Shown here piece by piece: positions 1 through 11,032 of a DNA stretch of 64,000 nt. The notes beneath the pieces are model-generated. The model did not search any database, was not told the DNA's origin, and saw only the letters and a list, made by a program, of their open reading frames with translations. The translations under genes were made by a program, and so were the position numbers. The DNA is from Molanna angustata (lineage: Eukaryota; Arthropoda; Insecta; Trichoptera; Molannidae): the NCBI GenBank assembly GCA_963576475.1, contig OY754977.1:10295089-10359088 (forward strand). The letters are read 5' to 3'. Every line of letters starts with the position of its first letter. Within the stretch, counting starts at the first letter, position 1.

Positions 1-735
1 ATTACTTTTTTATATAAGTGAAAACATGTATTTAGGCATGAAACTGTATGTATCATTTAAAAAAAAAAATTAAATAAATCATGTGTTTATATTTTTTTTC
101 ATAAGTATTGATAGGTACCCGTTTGAATTTATCGCGAAAAATATTTTTAAATTTAGTAGATTAGTTTTAATGTTAATATTTGCTGCTTGATATTTATTTA
201 CATTATCCGATAGCGAAAGTGACGAAAACAATACCTAAGTGTATTAAACTATCTAAAACAATCATCAATTTGGAAAATTATAACCAATTAATAACTTTAA
301 TAAACTTGAGAACTAACTCCCTATAATTCAACTAACTTTAAACTCTTCAAGAGGCGAAGAAATAATAAAACTTTCACAGAAGCGGAAATTATGAAGAACA
401 ATTTTAAGGCTTCAAAGACAAGAAAGGTAATTATATATTCACATTCAGTATTCGGTGAGCTTTTGGTCGACAAATCTAACTGCATATTATTTATGTATTA
501 CCTCTCAATTAATTCTATCAAATGTATTAATAAAAAAAACATGATTTTTAATTTCTACGATTTTCTTCAAAATCGATTTCATCAACACTTTTAAGAGTTA
601 TGCGAACTTTATTGTTCAGTTTACAATAAGCTGAACGGGTGGTGATGATTTAAGAACAGGTACAATATTAATAAAAGATCTTAATAATAAATATTGTACT
701 AAAACTTTATAATAACAAAAAATAATAAATAATTC
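1..735. other. AT-rich, no gene recognised
   Basis: AT-rich non-coding sequence with poly(A)/poly(T) runs. The only open frame of note, 67 codons at 391-594 (+), has no recognisable motif and is rich in Asn, Ile and Lys, as expected by chance at this composition. I see no repeat or RNA gene here. Confidence 0.5.
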
Positions 736-872
736 CTTGCACTAGTGTTTCCAACCCAGAGAAGCAATATTCGCGTGAGAAATTAATAAAACAATTTCTC
801 TCTGCTGGGGATCGAACCCAGGATGCCCGCACAGAAACCAAACGGAATACCAACTGTGCTACGGCGGTCGGC
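736..872 (-). mobile_element. tRNA-derived SINE
   Basis: Read on the minus strand this begins with a tRNA-like head, GCCGACCGCCGTAGCACAG, followed by a pol III A box (TAGCACAGTTGG) and a B box (GGTTCGATCCC, plus-strand 807-818). The body then carries TTGCTTCTCTGGGTTGG and an A/T-rich end. The head does not fold as a full functional tRNA with a CCA-ready acceptor stem, so I call it a SINE. A deletion derivative with the same first ten bases and the same TCTCTGGG body lies at 11167-11283. Confidence 0.7.
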
Positions 873-879
873 TACTTTC

Positions 880-1782
880 ACGGTATGTGTGCATTTTATA
901 TTTAATGATTTTTTAACTATCAAGTATTTACCTATAATCAATAATTCCCAATCAATTTAATAACATCAAATTAAAATCATGGCGTTTCCAATCAATTTAA
1001 TATCATGAAATAAATTTTATACTTTTATATTTGACATGGAAACAAAAAGATATGCGGTTTTGTAAGCCCCAACAAAGATCTAGGCAATGAGATATTTTAC
1101 CAATTCTCGTAAGTGTTAATACAATCTTGGCATTATTTGTAACATCGTAGTAATGGCAGGATATTACGGCTTTAGTACTTTAATTATTCCACAAGCTCTC
1201 TGCACCATAGTGATGAGCAAAGACCAAGACCAGGGAGTACTTGGTCTTGTATACTTATTAGTACATCAACGATATTATCTGTTCTTTTTATTTGGTCAAT
1301 GTTGAAGGCATTGATATTGTAGAACTCCACCTTAGGGGAAAAGTTTAAAGAAAAGCATCGTATAAAAAATACGTCTTCTTATATATATCTTCCTTAACGC
1401 AATAATTTCCGATAAAAGAATTGCCATTAAATGACCTTAAATAGAATTTGACTGATTTGTAAATTATATTCACTTCATTTTGTAAAGCAATAAATAAAAA
1501 AAGCACTTTCTTGTATTCATATTTGTAAATAAAATTAAATTTACAAAAAGAAAAAAAAAAGAAAAAAAAGATTAAAAAAAAGATAAAAGAAAAAAAAACA
1601 CAACAATTCACCCTGTCGTAGCTGAGTATAATAAATAAAAAAAAAGCAATACTATGAATTCATATTGTAAATAAATCGATTTATAAAAAAGGAAAGTAAG
1701 TATATTTACTTAATCCAACTGTCGATTCGTTCATGAGAATTCAATTCTTTGAATGAATCGACATTATTAAGAACATTTTATG
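880..1782. other. intergenic or intronic, no gene
   Basis: AT-rich sequence with a purine-rich stretch at about 1548-1605 that gives a spurious Phe-rich frame on the minus strand. Nothing else is recognised. Confidence 0.45.
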
Positions 1783-1788
1783 TGAGTT

Positions 1789-1808
1789 TTGTGTGTGTGT
1801 GTGTGTGT
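1789..1808. repeat. (GT)n microsatellite
   Basis: Ten GT units, followed by GT/GGGT/GTCC-rich sequence to about 1840. This sits at the edge of an interspersed-repeat-like segment running to about 2400. Confidence 0.85.
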
Positions 1809-1870
1809 CTGTGGGTGGGTCTGTGTGTCCGTCCGTCCCTTATAACTTTTGATCCGCTCAATTTACAAAA

Positions 1871-1934
1871 TAGGCCTATAACTGTTTATATATAATCTCC
1901 AAATTTTCAGTATATATAAGCAGTTATAGGCCTA
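1871..1934. repeat. 24-bp stem-loop
   Basis: Arms 1871-1894 and 1911-1934 are reverse complements at 23 of 24 positions and enclose a 16-nt loop. The outer part of the arm is TAGGCCTATAACTG. The segment is embedded in AT-rich sequence that resembles arthropod interspersed repeats (1840-2340). No coding potential is visible. Confidence 0.75.
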
Positions 1935-3878
1935 CAAAAATTTTATACTCCGAATTGTGAATTTTTGTTTCAGTCAGGGGTTATCAACTTTTGAAATTTT
2001 GGTTTGTTTTTCCATATATATCAGAAACCAAAAAAGCTAGAACGCTGAAAATTGGTACAAATATAGACAATAACAAAATCTCAAATTAGTTTTTTAAAAA
2101 AAATCCAGGGTTTCTCAAACATTTTTTTATTATGAAAAATATTTTTTTTTATGATAAATTTATGAGTTTAACTGCCGATATTTCCAATTTTTTTTTTAAA
2201 TATCGAAAAAGCCGAAACACCCCAACTAGAAATTTTCTATAAAAAAAATATTAACATTGTGTTAGGACATCTCAAATTTTTTTTAACAAATTTTATAAAA
2301 ATTGAATTTAGTGATGACATTGCTTCATACAATTTGTATGGTAGTAGCCTACACACAATATCTAAGAAGACTTAATAGTTTGATACTAATCTCCAAACAA
2401 ACATACATACATACCATCATGCTGTTTTCATATTCTGGGTAAGATCAAAGGACTGACCTCCATACTATCCTATCTTGACATACATACCTAGGTACATGTG
2501 TTGTATAGAAAACCAAATATCTTAAAATATTAAATAATTTGTATTTATGGGTTTATATTTTGGTACTTATTCTTCAACTATACATACTATCGCTATCGAC
2601 AGTTGGATATCATGTGTTACATGCAACTAGTATTTAAATTAATAGATATCGGAAAATGTACAAGGTTTGTGAAACTCTGGGTTATTTTTATTTGTTTTTT
2701 TTTTTGAAGTATTACCTATTATTATTTTTTTGTAAAGTGCCCTCTTCATCACGGGATGGAATCCTAGTGAGGCAGGCGCTGGTAAAAGAAAATGTACTTT
2801 TATATATGCATTATTAATAAAGTAAAGTAAGTAAAGGGTCAAGCCGTCTTACTAAGCCGTCTTGACTTAATTTTCAACAATTCGAGTTTTCAATATTCGA
2901 ATCAAAGCATGAAGCACTCTATGAATATTCAGTTAAATGATGAATTGCCATAAAACAAAATAATAAATAGCTTTGCCAGAATGCATGTATCGTGGTCTTA
3001 TACTCTGTACAATATCAGGACCAAAACGGCATGAACAATACTGGTATCGCCCATCACTATAACACAGAAACGTCTATTGGACGAATAATAATAACGAAAG
3101 CCGCACCTTTACGACACATAGCTTTAAGCTCCGGATTGAGAGTTCATCAAATCACTATTTTGGGAACAGTGTATTTACTGACAACGATCTCCAGCGGTCC
3201 TTAGCAAACCTTCAAGGGTCATTAGGCTTATCGAGGAAAAACTAATTGGTCTAATCAAAACGGCGATATCAAATCTAAATACCACGCTGGTAAGTATCAA
3301 AACCAATCGGCCATTTCATAACTACAACGGCAGAAGTATTTTGGGAATCCATTAGGGACAAACGGAAATCTGAGGTCTATTTTTGGTTTAAACGACCTAT
3401 CCCACAGATGCGATCGATTGGTTTGAATTTAGAATATTGCTTCGTTTTGACAAAAAAAAACATTTTTAAACACTTAAAATCCACTTTAAATGATATTTAC
3501 TTCCTTAGTGCCTAGAGTACCTATTCAGTAAATAAATTAAAAATGATTTTTCCAAAATATTAAGCAATCAGCTCAAAACTTCTTCTCTTATAATATAAGG
3601 ATCGGAAAAAGTAGAAAAAAAATAAAATAATAACACTAAAAACCTCCTCTGTGAAAAAGTGAGCGTTGAAATAGAAAAATATATATACGAATTCAAATAA
3701 ATTGATGACATAAAGTGTCCACGAAGACAGTGTCAATATAGTTAAGCCTCTCTTTTACCGATGAGGCCAAATCCATCTCAAAATTATTTACTTTAACACA
3801 TTTACTTTGATTTTCAATCTAAAAAATAATATGCTTCCAAAATATATGTAGAAAAATATATTATGCAATGCCAATGTT
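1935..3878. other. no gene; repeat-like sequence
   Basis: 1935-2340 reads like a degenerate interspersed repeat. 2400-2445 resembles, on the minus strand, the 3' end of the LINE family at 43445-43840 (ATGGTATGTATGT-type tail). 2960-3430 is less AT-rich, but neither strand gives a recognisable protein. No exon is supported. Confidence 0.4.
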
Positions 3879-4063
3879 CACACTTACCCTACGAGAGGAT
3901 GTCAGGATTTTAGACTTCAAAAACGAGATTAACAAGTACACAAATTTGTTTATACCATAAAGGTCTCAAAATATATAACAGTTTGCCACCAAACATAAAA
4001 GATACCACAAGTCTTGCCACCTTTCATAGGCTAGGTGCTGAACACATAGTTAAAAAGTATTAA
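3879..4063 (+). pseudogene. LINE reverse transcriptase C-terminal remnant
   Basis: The first frame reads HTYPTRGCQDFRLQ. After a +1 shift near 3960 it continues GLKIYNSLPPNIKDTTSLA and ends at a TAA at 4061-4063. This Tyr-x-Thr-Arg followed by Gly-Leu-Lys-Ile-Tyr-Asn-Ser-Leu-Pro pattern is the usual C-terminus of CR1/jockey-type LINE ORF2 proteins. The frameshift and an in-frame stop show it is dead. AATAAA-containing sequence follows to about 4230 and probably represents the LINE 3' UTR. Confidence 0.75.
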
Positions 4064-4812
4064 TGTTCTCCATACTTATACATGTTTTAATAATTTAGTG
4101 TCATACTCTGTACCATTATTTAATATTGTATGTATTTAAAAAAATAAATTTATCAACTTTTTGTTTACACTAGATGTATTAATTTTGTATTTTTTACGTC
4201 TAAATAAAAGTTACTATTACTATTAATTTCATCCTATTCATTCTATCATAATTTTATTATTTCAAAAATAATAATAAAAACGTGTATTTGAAGCCAATAT
4301 TGTTTGAAACATTACAATGTACGTAAAAAAATAATATCTGATCAATAATGGGCAACAAAAAGGCTATTGCTCTGCCGCACACTGCTACTGCTGTGTTGGT
4401 TTTCAGCAATGCCTTGGGACAGCACAAAATATAGAAAGAACATACTGAGTGTCGTATAAAAATTTAAATATAACAGAAAGAGAAATTTCTTAGCCCTAAA
4501 CACACGAAAAAAACCACATTAATCAAACAACATGATTCTAGAATATAATCTTCTTTGCACTGTTCCTTGTATGTTTCAGGTATGATCCTATAATTTTGTT
4601 TTTCTCATTTGTTAAAAATTGTATGTAAAACTTTAAAAATCACTTGATATTATGTCCTGTTATTATGTACCGTAGTCTATCGTTTACTGTTTTTTCCATT
4701 GTTTTTAATCTCATACTATGTTTTTATATTCTAGTGTACTGTTGGATATCCAAAATAAATAAAATATAAAAATAAAACTACGAATACGTAAATACAAAGT
4801 GCAGTTACTCAC

Positions 4813-5187
4813 CAAATACCACATCTGTTGCCAGCGGTGGTCGTTGAGCGGAAACTTGTAGTCACCCCCCGAGAGTCCCGAGTTCTTCTGGGACTTTTGT
4901 CCGAACGGCGGGAACAGGTCCCGGTCATTTCTGTTTGGACTTGAGGTCGTCGCCTGAGCTGTTGCGCCATCGAGGCCGCCCGTACTCCTGACTTGAGGCC
5001 CCCCGGAAGATGGATTGGTCGTCAGCATGATGGGGATGAAGTCCCTCTTCTTTCTGGTCAGCAGCTTCTGCTGCTTGGACCAGTGTACCCTGTGGTCGAC
5101 CGACAGTCTTTTGTTGTGGTGGTGGGACGGAGATACGGACCGCCGTCTGACGGAGTTGTGGTGAAAGTGGTAATAGTCCTCCACAAT
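4813..5187 (-). CDS. furin-like proprotein convertase, internal exon (prodomain end)
   Basis: A 125-codon exon of a subtilisin/kexin-type proprotein convertase, a calcium-dependent serine protease that cleaves secretory precursors after paired basic residues. Seen: residues 5-17 (YYHFHHNSVRRRS) match the prodomain end and internal secondary cleavage site of furins. His10 sits six residues before the cleavage Arg, as does furin's pH-sensing His. RKKR at 45-48 is the primary autocleavage site, followed by Asp-Phe. NDHRWQQMWYL at 115-125 is the start of the catalytic domain. A CAG acceptor precedes 5187 and GTGAGT follows 4813, both phase 0. The 66-residue Ser/Gly/Thr-rich linker between cleavage site and NDHRW is longer than in vertebrate furin. 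The catalytic Asp, His and Ser would lie in downstream exons, not found here. Base composition is far richer in GC than its surroundings. Which insect furin paralogue it is cannot be decided from this exon. Confidence 0.88.
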
Positions 5188-5335
5188 CTGAAATAAACAG
5201 AAAAAGAAAATTATTAACATCACGAGTTAAGTAAAAATGTAAAGTAACTATTTTTCGAATATTTTTAAGTTGAATAAACGCAAACATTGGATTTTCTTCC
5301 TGTCGGAAGTCAGTGATATTTTATGACCAATTTTT

Positions 5336-5430
5336 AACATCTCAATAAAGACGAAGGTAGAATATTATAGGAGAACCAAGAACTCAAGACATCTACAGGG
5401 CTTACGACCTGTCATCGGCTGGTTTGCGTA
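5336..5430 (+). repeat. interspersed repeat family C
   Basis: Shares a roughly 90-bp core, including GGGCTTACGACCTGTCATCG, with minus-oriented copies at 22358-22445 and 22950-23045. The three copies show that it is repetitive. Its class is unknown. Confidence 0.65.
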
Positions 5431-5439
5431 ATAGAGACG

Positions 5440-5905
5440 TATGAGTCTATAGAGACACATACAGCATCAATATGATGTTGATCACTTAATTTTCCCATAC
5501 AGAAGCTATTTTCCTTCTGTTATATACATTTTGCATACAAATATGCAATTTATTTCACATCTTTGGGATGCCCGTTAAATCTTTGTGATGTATTTTGAGC
5601 ATTTTAAAAATTTGGTCAGATGAAATCATAGATAAAAAATTTAAGTTTATGGACATTGAATATATGATATCAATATAAAGTCAATCGGACTTCTTATAGT
5701 TTGGGCTGCAGAGAGGACACAAAAAACAACGTAATTGACGAATTAAAAAAGAATAAAATAAAATTGTCTATGAACACATTACGACGAAACTTACAATGTG
5801 CACTCTCTACATGATACCCGTTGATAAATCGATATAAAAAAATGCGCTAAAATATATAAAATTATGAATCTCCACTATTCTATAGTGTGAAGAGTAAAAA
5901 TGAAA
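5440..5905 (+). repeat. interspersed repeat family B, near-complete copy
   Basis: Shares long segments with 46600-47106: the stretch around GACTTCTTATAGTTTGGGCT, the CTCTACATGATACCCGTTGA box, and a terminal partly palindromic CTCCACTATTC...GAGAGTAAAAA-type end. It contains no transposase frame, so it is a non-autonomous element of unknown class (Helitron-like or MITE). Confidence 0.6.
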
Positions 5906-6640
5906 CAGCATTATTAGGAAATACACTTTTAGGAAATTTCTTTCAAGATATTATTGAGTTCGGAAAATTACATTGTATATTTTTTAATAACACGATAATT
6001 ATATTAATACGTAAAGGAAACGAGAAAAATAATGTCATAAAAGGCAGAAGGAAAATAAAAAGATAGAAAAAAGAAATAACATAAGACAGAAGTGGGAGAG
6101 TGTGAGAAAGATCACAAAGGAAACAATACTATGGAAGCGAAAAGTACATAGGTATTGAGAAAGTCAGAAACAGAGATGTTGTTATTAGAGGATAGGATGT
6201 ACATATATAGTGCATAGTTGTTTTATAAAACTTCTCAGAGAAAATTGTAAACGCCAAAGCGTTGATGCAGCACACTGAACCCTTTGAAGATGAAATAATT
6301 GTATTATTAACGCAATAATACATATTATCACCTTTGTAAACAAGAAACTGGATATGTCTTGTGCACCATAGACATATGTACGAACAGTCTAGTTTCAAAA
6401 CTAGAAGTTTGTCTAGAATACTTTGACGTCTAATACTATTTCATCCTTGGTTTCAAATGGACCATTACACAGACTTCCCATTACTTGGGTAATTTTTTTT
6501 GTGGTAAATGTATATCTATTTATTTTATCAAAAGGATAACATTATGTACGTGTTCGAAAAGATTAATTAATTTAAACATCTGGTCAGTTCAATAAATATT
6601 TGATAATATATAATTTATGGTGATGAAGGGTTTCAAATAA
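5906..6640. other. no gene recognised
   Basis: AT-rich. The 89-codon frame at 6129-6398 (-) shows no motif and I regard it as chance. Confidence 0.4.
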
Positions 6641-6771
6641 AAGATCTATACCCTTATAAAAATATTAACCACACCCACTATCACCCCCCCCCATCCACCA
6701 CCCCCTTCTTCCTCCGTCCGCCCGCCAACATAGTTAAGTAGTCTGTCATTAGTTTTAAGTTAGTAATAAGT

Positions 6772-6811
6772 GGTTACTGAGGATGAGCACACGCTCGAAA
6801 ACGTTATAACC
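6772..6811 (+). ncRNA. hammerhead-ribozyme-like motif (probably from a Penelope-like element)
   Basis: Elements in order: stem I 5' arm GGTTA (6772-6776), core CTGAGGA (6777-6783), one extra T, stem II GAGC/GCTC around an ACAC loop (6785-6796), GAAA (6797-6800), ACGTTA (6801-6806, part of a self-complementary AACGTT), and stem I 3' arm TAACC (6807-6811), complementary to the 5' arm. Predicted cleavage is after UUA at 6806. Known: Penelope-like retroelements carry type I hammerheads with a minimal, palindromic stem III. The extra U between core and stem II is atypical, so activity is uncertain. Confidence 0.55.
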
Positions 6812-6849
6812 CCTTTCATAAATTAAAGGTGTTTACAGTAGTAGAAGTA

Positions 6850-7466
6850 AACAAAGTTATTTGTTTTAATTTATTTTATTTTATTTAAAATGAACTTCTA
6901 CAAAGTTTCTCACGAAAAATTCGAAGAATTGTTAAAAGATCTACTTACATGATCAACACTGATATATTCAGAATTAATAAAGATACAATAATATAATAAA
7001 TTAAATTGTTTGTGATATTGTGGGTCGGAATAAATAATTTTATAATAACGCAACTCTATTCAGTCAAACGGTTAACGCATGAATATCTGCGCATTGACCT
7101 GCATCGACAGCGCTGGGCTGTGGTTCGTCAATCTTCGGCAATTGTCGGGAATCATCGGGAATTGTTGAGGACATACATATTGCAGCTCGCTAACAGGAGC
7201 GCAGCTGAATGCTCAAGGCGGAATGTTTATGGCAAAAACCCGCCTAGGTAGGTACATTGTTTAATTTGGTGGATGAAATTTGTTGGATTTAAATAAATAA
7301 AAAACGAAACACAGATTGGTGTGTCGTACACCCTTTTTTTATTCTCGTGACAAGATGACAGATCTAAGACGGAAACGAAAAAAAACATAGATAAAATCAA
7401 AGTAATGATAATACCACAGAGGCGACTATGAAATTTAACACAGACATGTTATGAATAAACGAATGT
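6850..7466. other. LINE 5' debris or unrecognised sequence
   Basis: 7040-7255 is richer in GC and has an internal near-repeat (AATTGTCGGGAATCATCGGG region), but no protein is recognised. At about 7450-7466 the frame INEC precedes the RT frame after a TGA, so the degraded upstream part of the following LINE probably starts here. Confidence 0.4.
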
Positions 7467-9218
7467 ATGAAAAGGGGAAACGTAGAATCAGCTTATGCTT
7501 CTATAAAAGAGTTTTTTGGGACAAAAACCGGAAAAGGTAATGCTATCGAAGGAGAAGACGGTAAAATAATCTTCGAAGAATCTTTAATCGTCGAAAGATG
7601 GAAAAGATATTTGGAAGAGCTATACAATGGAAACAATTATGTCAACATGGAGAATCTGATAGAATGCGAATCTGATGTAGATGCGGATACTTTGGGCGAC
7701 CCAATCACCAGAGAAGAATTTGACGACGCAATAAAAAGGCTTAAAGATAGGAAATCACCAGGAGTTGATGAAATACCAGCTGAATTAATTAAATCTGCAG
7801 GCGAAGGTACTATGGAAGCTATCTATAAGTTGGTCCACATGATATATAAGACAGGAAAAATCCCGGAGGACTTTAAAAAATGTGTTATTGTAACTCTACC
7901 CAAAAAACCCGGTACAACCAAATGTGAACAACATAGAACGCTAAGTCTCATATGTCATGCATCTAAAATTCTAACCAATATTATTCTAAAAAGAATCAAT
8001 TCTAATATAGAGACAATCCTTAGTAAAGATCAATTTGGATTTAGAAGGAGAATGGGAACCAGAGAAGCTATATTATCTTTACGCGTAATTCTCGAAAAAA
8101 GAATAAAAAGAAATCAATACACGTATGTTGGCTTTGTGGATCTAGAGAAGGCTTTCGACAAAGTAGAATGGAAGAAACTTTTTGAAATACTAGGTGGGAT
8201 TGGTGTAAAGTATAGAGACAGACGTATCATCCAAGCTCTTTACAAAAACGAAGCCGCCATAATCAGATGTGGAAAAGAAGAAAAAGAGGCAAATATAAGA
8301 CAAGGTGTGAGACAAGGCTGCTCTCTCTCTCCAATGCTTTTTAACGGCTATATTCAATGTGCGATAGATGAAATAAGAGAAGTAATGGAACATAGAAGAG
8401 GCATCAGAATCCATGGACAAAAGGTAGATATGATCAGATTTGCAGACGACATCGCTCTGATAACGGATAGTGAAGAAGAACTAAAAGAAACCTTAGAAAC
8501 TATGGAGTTAGTCCTAAACGAAAAGTACAACATGAAAATAAATAAGGATAAAACTAAGGTACTAACTGTAGGCAGGGATGAACGCCAAATGAATCTACTG
8601 ATGTCTGGAGCTGCTCTCAAGAATGTGAAAGAATTTGTGTATCTAGGGAGTAGAATCACATGGGATGGCCGTTCAAGTAGAGAGGTGGACAGTCGCATTC
8701 ACCAGGCAAAACTCGCCTTCAACAAAAAATCCAAGATGTTCGAGTCCAACAACATGGACCTTAAACTCCGAAAGGAACTAGTGAAGACATTTGTATGGAG
8801 TATTTTGTTATATGGTTGTGAGACATGGTGCATAGGTGAAAGAGAACGTAAAAGATTGGATGCCTTCGAGATGTGGACCTATCGCCGAATGCTTGGCATA
8901 TCTTGGAGGGACCATATAACAAATGATGAGGTTCTCAGCAGAATTAAGGAAACCAGGCACCTGTCAAACACCATATCGAAAAGGCGTGCAAATTGGATAG
9001 GCCATGTGTTGCGACACGAGGATCTCCTACATATCATCTTGGAGGGAATGGTTGAGGGTACAACTGGCAGAGGGCGTCCCCGCCGGGAGTATTTAGAACA
9101 GGTGTGCCGCGACATGCATTGTACCTCTTACACGGAGATGAAAAGAGTCGCTGAAGACCGAGCGGAGTGGAGGAGGAGATGCATCAATTTAATGCTGCCA
9201 ACCAATATTCAAGATTGA
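7467..9218 (+). CDS. reverse transcriptase of a 5'-truncated RTE-like LINE
   Basis: An uninterrupted 583-codon frame. RT motif A is VDLEKAFDKVEW (catalytic Asp225), motif B QGVRQGCSLSP (279-289), and motif C FADD (325-328). The C-terminal region carries LLYGCETWC, WTYRRMLGISWRDH and a GRGRPRREYLEQV block typical of EN-RT polyproteins of the RTE superfamily. The N-terminal APE endonuclease is missing: an in-frame TGA lies just upstream of INEC-MKRGN, so this Met is simply the first in the surviving frame. The open frame over 1.75 kb suggests a recent or selectively maintained copy. The clade assignment (RTE rather than a jockey relative) rests on the tail motifs and is moderate. Confidence 0.85.
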   Translation: MKRGNVESAYASIKEFFGTKTGKGNAIEGEDGKIIFEESLIVERWKRYLEELYNGNNYVNMENLIECESDVDADTLGDPITREEFDDAIKRLKDRKSPGVDEIPAELIKSAGEGTMEAIYKLVHMIYKTGKIPEDFKKCVIVTLPKKPGTTKCEQHRTLSLICHASKILTNIILKRINSNIETILSKDQFGFRRRMGTREAILSLRVILEKRIKRNQYTYVGFVDLEKAFDKVEWKKLFEILGGIGVKYRDRRIIQALYKNEAAIIRCGKEEKEANIRQGVRQGCSLSPMLFNGYIQCAIDEIREVMEHRRGIRIHGQKVDMIRFADDIALITDSEEELKETLETMELVLNEKYNMKINKDKTKVLTVGRDERQMNLLMSGAALKNVKEFVYLGSRITWDGRSSREVDSRIHQAKLAFNKKSKMFESNNMDLKLRKELVKTFVWSILLYGCETWCIGERERKRLDAFEMWTYRRMLGISWRDHITNDEVLSRIKETRHLSNTISKRRANWIGHVLRHEDLLHIILEGMVEGTTGRGRPRREYLEQVCRDMHCTSYTEMKRVAEDRAEWRRRCINLMLPTNIQD

Positions 9219-10230
9219 AACAAAAGAAGAAGTTATGAATGATCTACCGAACATACTCTAGTATCTTTTAGAATTCATAATTATGTTTTTTTTTCAAATT
9301 TTCATTTAAAGTACAATCAGCAAGTCTATAGAATAGTCTTCTTGATATTACATACGTCGGCTATCTCATAAATCGTATTTAAAAAAAGTCTACTGCAAAA
9401 TTTTCTATCTGATAATAACTTATTTATTATTATCCTCTTCCTTTTTTATCTTTTTGTTTTCCTATCATTGCTATGAACTCTTTTTATATTCAATCTTTTT
9501 TGTCTTATTCATGTTTTTTTTGGTATTTCTTTATTTTGTATTTTTGTCATGTCATAACCTTCTTGCATTGCACCTTCTTGCACATTGCATTGTATATTGG
9601 CATTAACTCTGGTTGGTTGGAAGAAATTACCGTTTGGCAAGTTATGTGTAAATAAAATTACAAATTAATAAAATAAATTAATGATACTCATAAGCAGAAT
9701 AATCAACATCTATTTTCAGATCATCATTTAATGACGCTATTGGGTTAATTATTGTGCAAACTCTCGTTTCCTGCCACAAATCAAAACATAAATAACAAAA
9801 AAAAAACAAAGTTACCATAAAAAACATATTTAATAATATAGTGCAGGAAAAAAGTACGTTATAATGTTTGAAACGAATTTGCGGAAAATTAAATTACGAA
9901 TGTTGGTAATTTAAATTTCAATTCCCAGTCCCGGCCGACCCGACAAACTTTTTGCAAAATAAAATTTATTTAAAAACTTTTATACACACCGCACTCATTT
10001 TTTCAGAGACAAAAAAAAACATTTTGTTTTAAATTGTTTTATCCCATAATCGCCAGAGGGATAGTATCTTTACGTTAAGGCGAGTATTGACTTTGCGAAC
10101 TGTTACAGTAACACCGTGTGTACATAGGTACACTGGAATAATAAGTTAATGTTTATAGTATAATACAATTTTAAGTTCTTAAATATGTTAGTAGACAAAA
10201 ACCATTTAATATACTTTTTAATAACAAGAC
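9219..10230. other. LINE 3' region and AT-rich sequence
   Basis: Probable 3' UTR of the preceding LINE from 9219. At 9598-9650 a LINE/SINE tail motif (GGTTGGTTGGAAGAAATT...) appears in plus orientation and is followed by AATAAA-like sequence. The remainder to 10230 is AT-rich with no recognised gene. Confidence 0.45.
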
Positions 10231-10664
10231 AAAAATACATATATACCATCTCGCTATGTCCCTAAAATTGGGGTAGGCAGAGATAATCCAGCGCCGTATA
10301 CTTCTATATTTGCATATATTCTTCGCCTCTATCACATTCGTACATCTTCTTTTACGAGCTCGTTTACTAATAACATTACCTTACCTTACACAGCCATTTC
10401 TTTACACAGTTGAAAGTAGGCCTCCCCCATATCTCTCCATATATCTCGATCTTGCGCCTTCTGCATCCAATCACCAGCTATTCTTTTTAAATCATCAGAC
10501 CATCGCATGGGGGGCCTCCCTCTACTTCTTTTATCTTCGCGAGGTCTCAATTCCACTAACCTTTTTGTCCACCTCTGGTCTTGAAGTCTAGCAACGTGTC
10601 CCGCAAAAGACCACTTGAGCTTAGCAACTCTTTCGACGACGTCTGTTACTCCTGACTTTCTACG
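10231..10664 (-). pseudogene. RTE-like LINE C-terminal remnant
   Basis: On the minus strand 10664-10386 is open for 92 codons and ends in TAA. It reads KWSFAGHVARLQDQRW, then KRSRGRPPMRWSDDLKRIAG, then WMQKAQDRDIWRDMGEAYF. This KW-x-x-AGHVAR / RGRP-x-RW-x-DD / DR-x-x-W signature is the C-terminus of EN-RT LINEs. Positions 10231-10385 are the matching 3' UTR. The RT palm is absent, so it is a 5'-truncated copy. Confidence 0.8.
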
Positions 10665-10789
10665 ATATTAACATTGCATCATGTCAATCTATGATTAAGC
10701 TTAAATATGCGGTGAAAACATGGCTACACGAAAAATATAGTGGACCGATAAAACTTCTCCACTACAAAGAAAGTGCACATTTTTTTCTT

Positions 10790-11010
10790 CTTGAAAGGTA
10801 GACAATCCTTGAATGCATTTTTATTGTAAAATTTTAAAAAAAAAACTCAATTTTCCGACACGAACATGAAGGCATTTTGAAATTTTTGACAGATAAAATC
10901 ATGGAGATTTTCATAAACTGTTGTCTAAGGGAAACTAATCAGCTTTAAGTGTATGTATTAAACATAGGGTCAAATTACTGAATGATGAAATTAAATGCCG
11001 TACCAAGCTT
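10790..11010 (+). repeat. fragment of repeat family B
   Basis: Shares GGCATTTTGAAATTTTTGACA-like and AACTAATCAGCT segments with 46600-46700 and 45280-45350. Both ends are missing. Confidence 0.45.
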
Positions 11011-11032
11011 CTTGATATTATAGAGCATTATG

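Noticed and set aside
4711..4812. Extension of the furin frame past the exon end
   Set aside because: After MWYL the frame becomes a low-complexity Ile/Phe/Tyr tail, and a strong GTGAGT donor lies exactly at the conserved boundary, so this part is intron.
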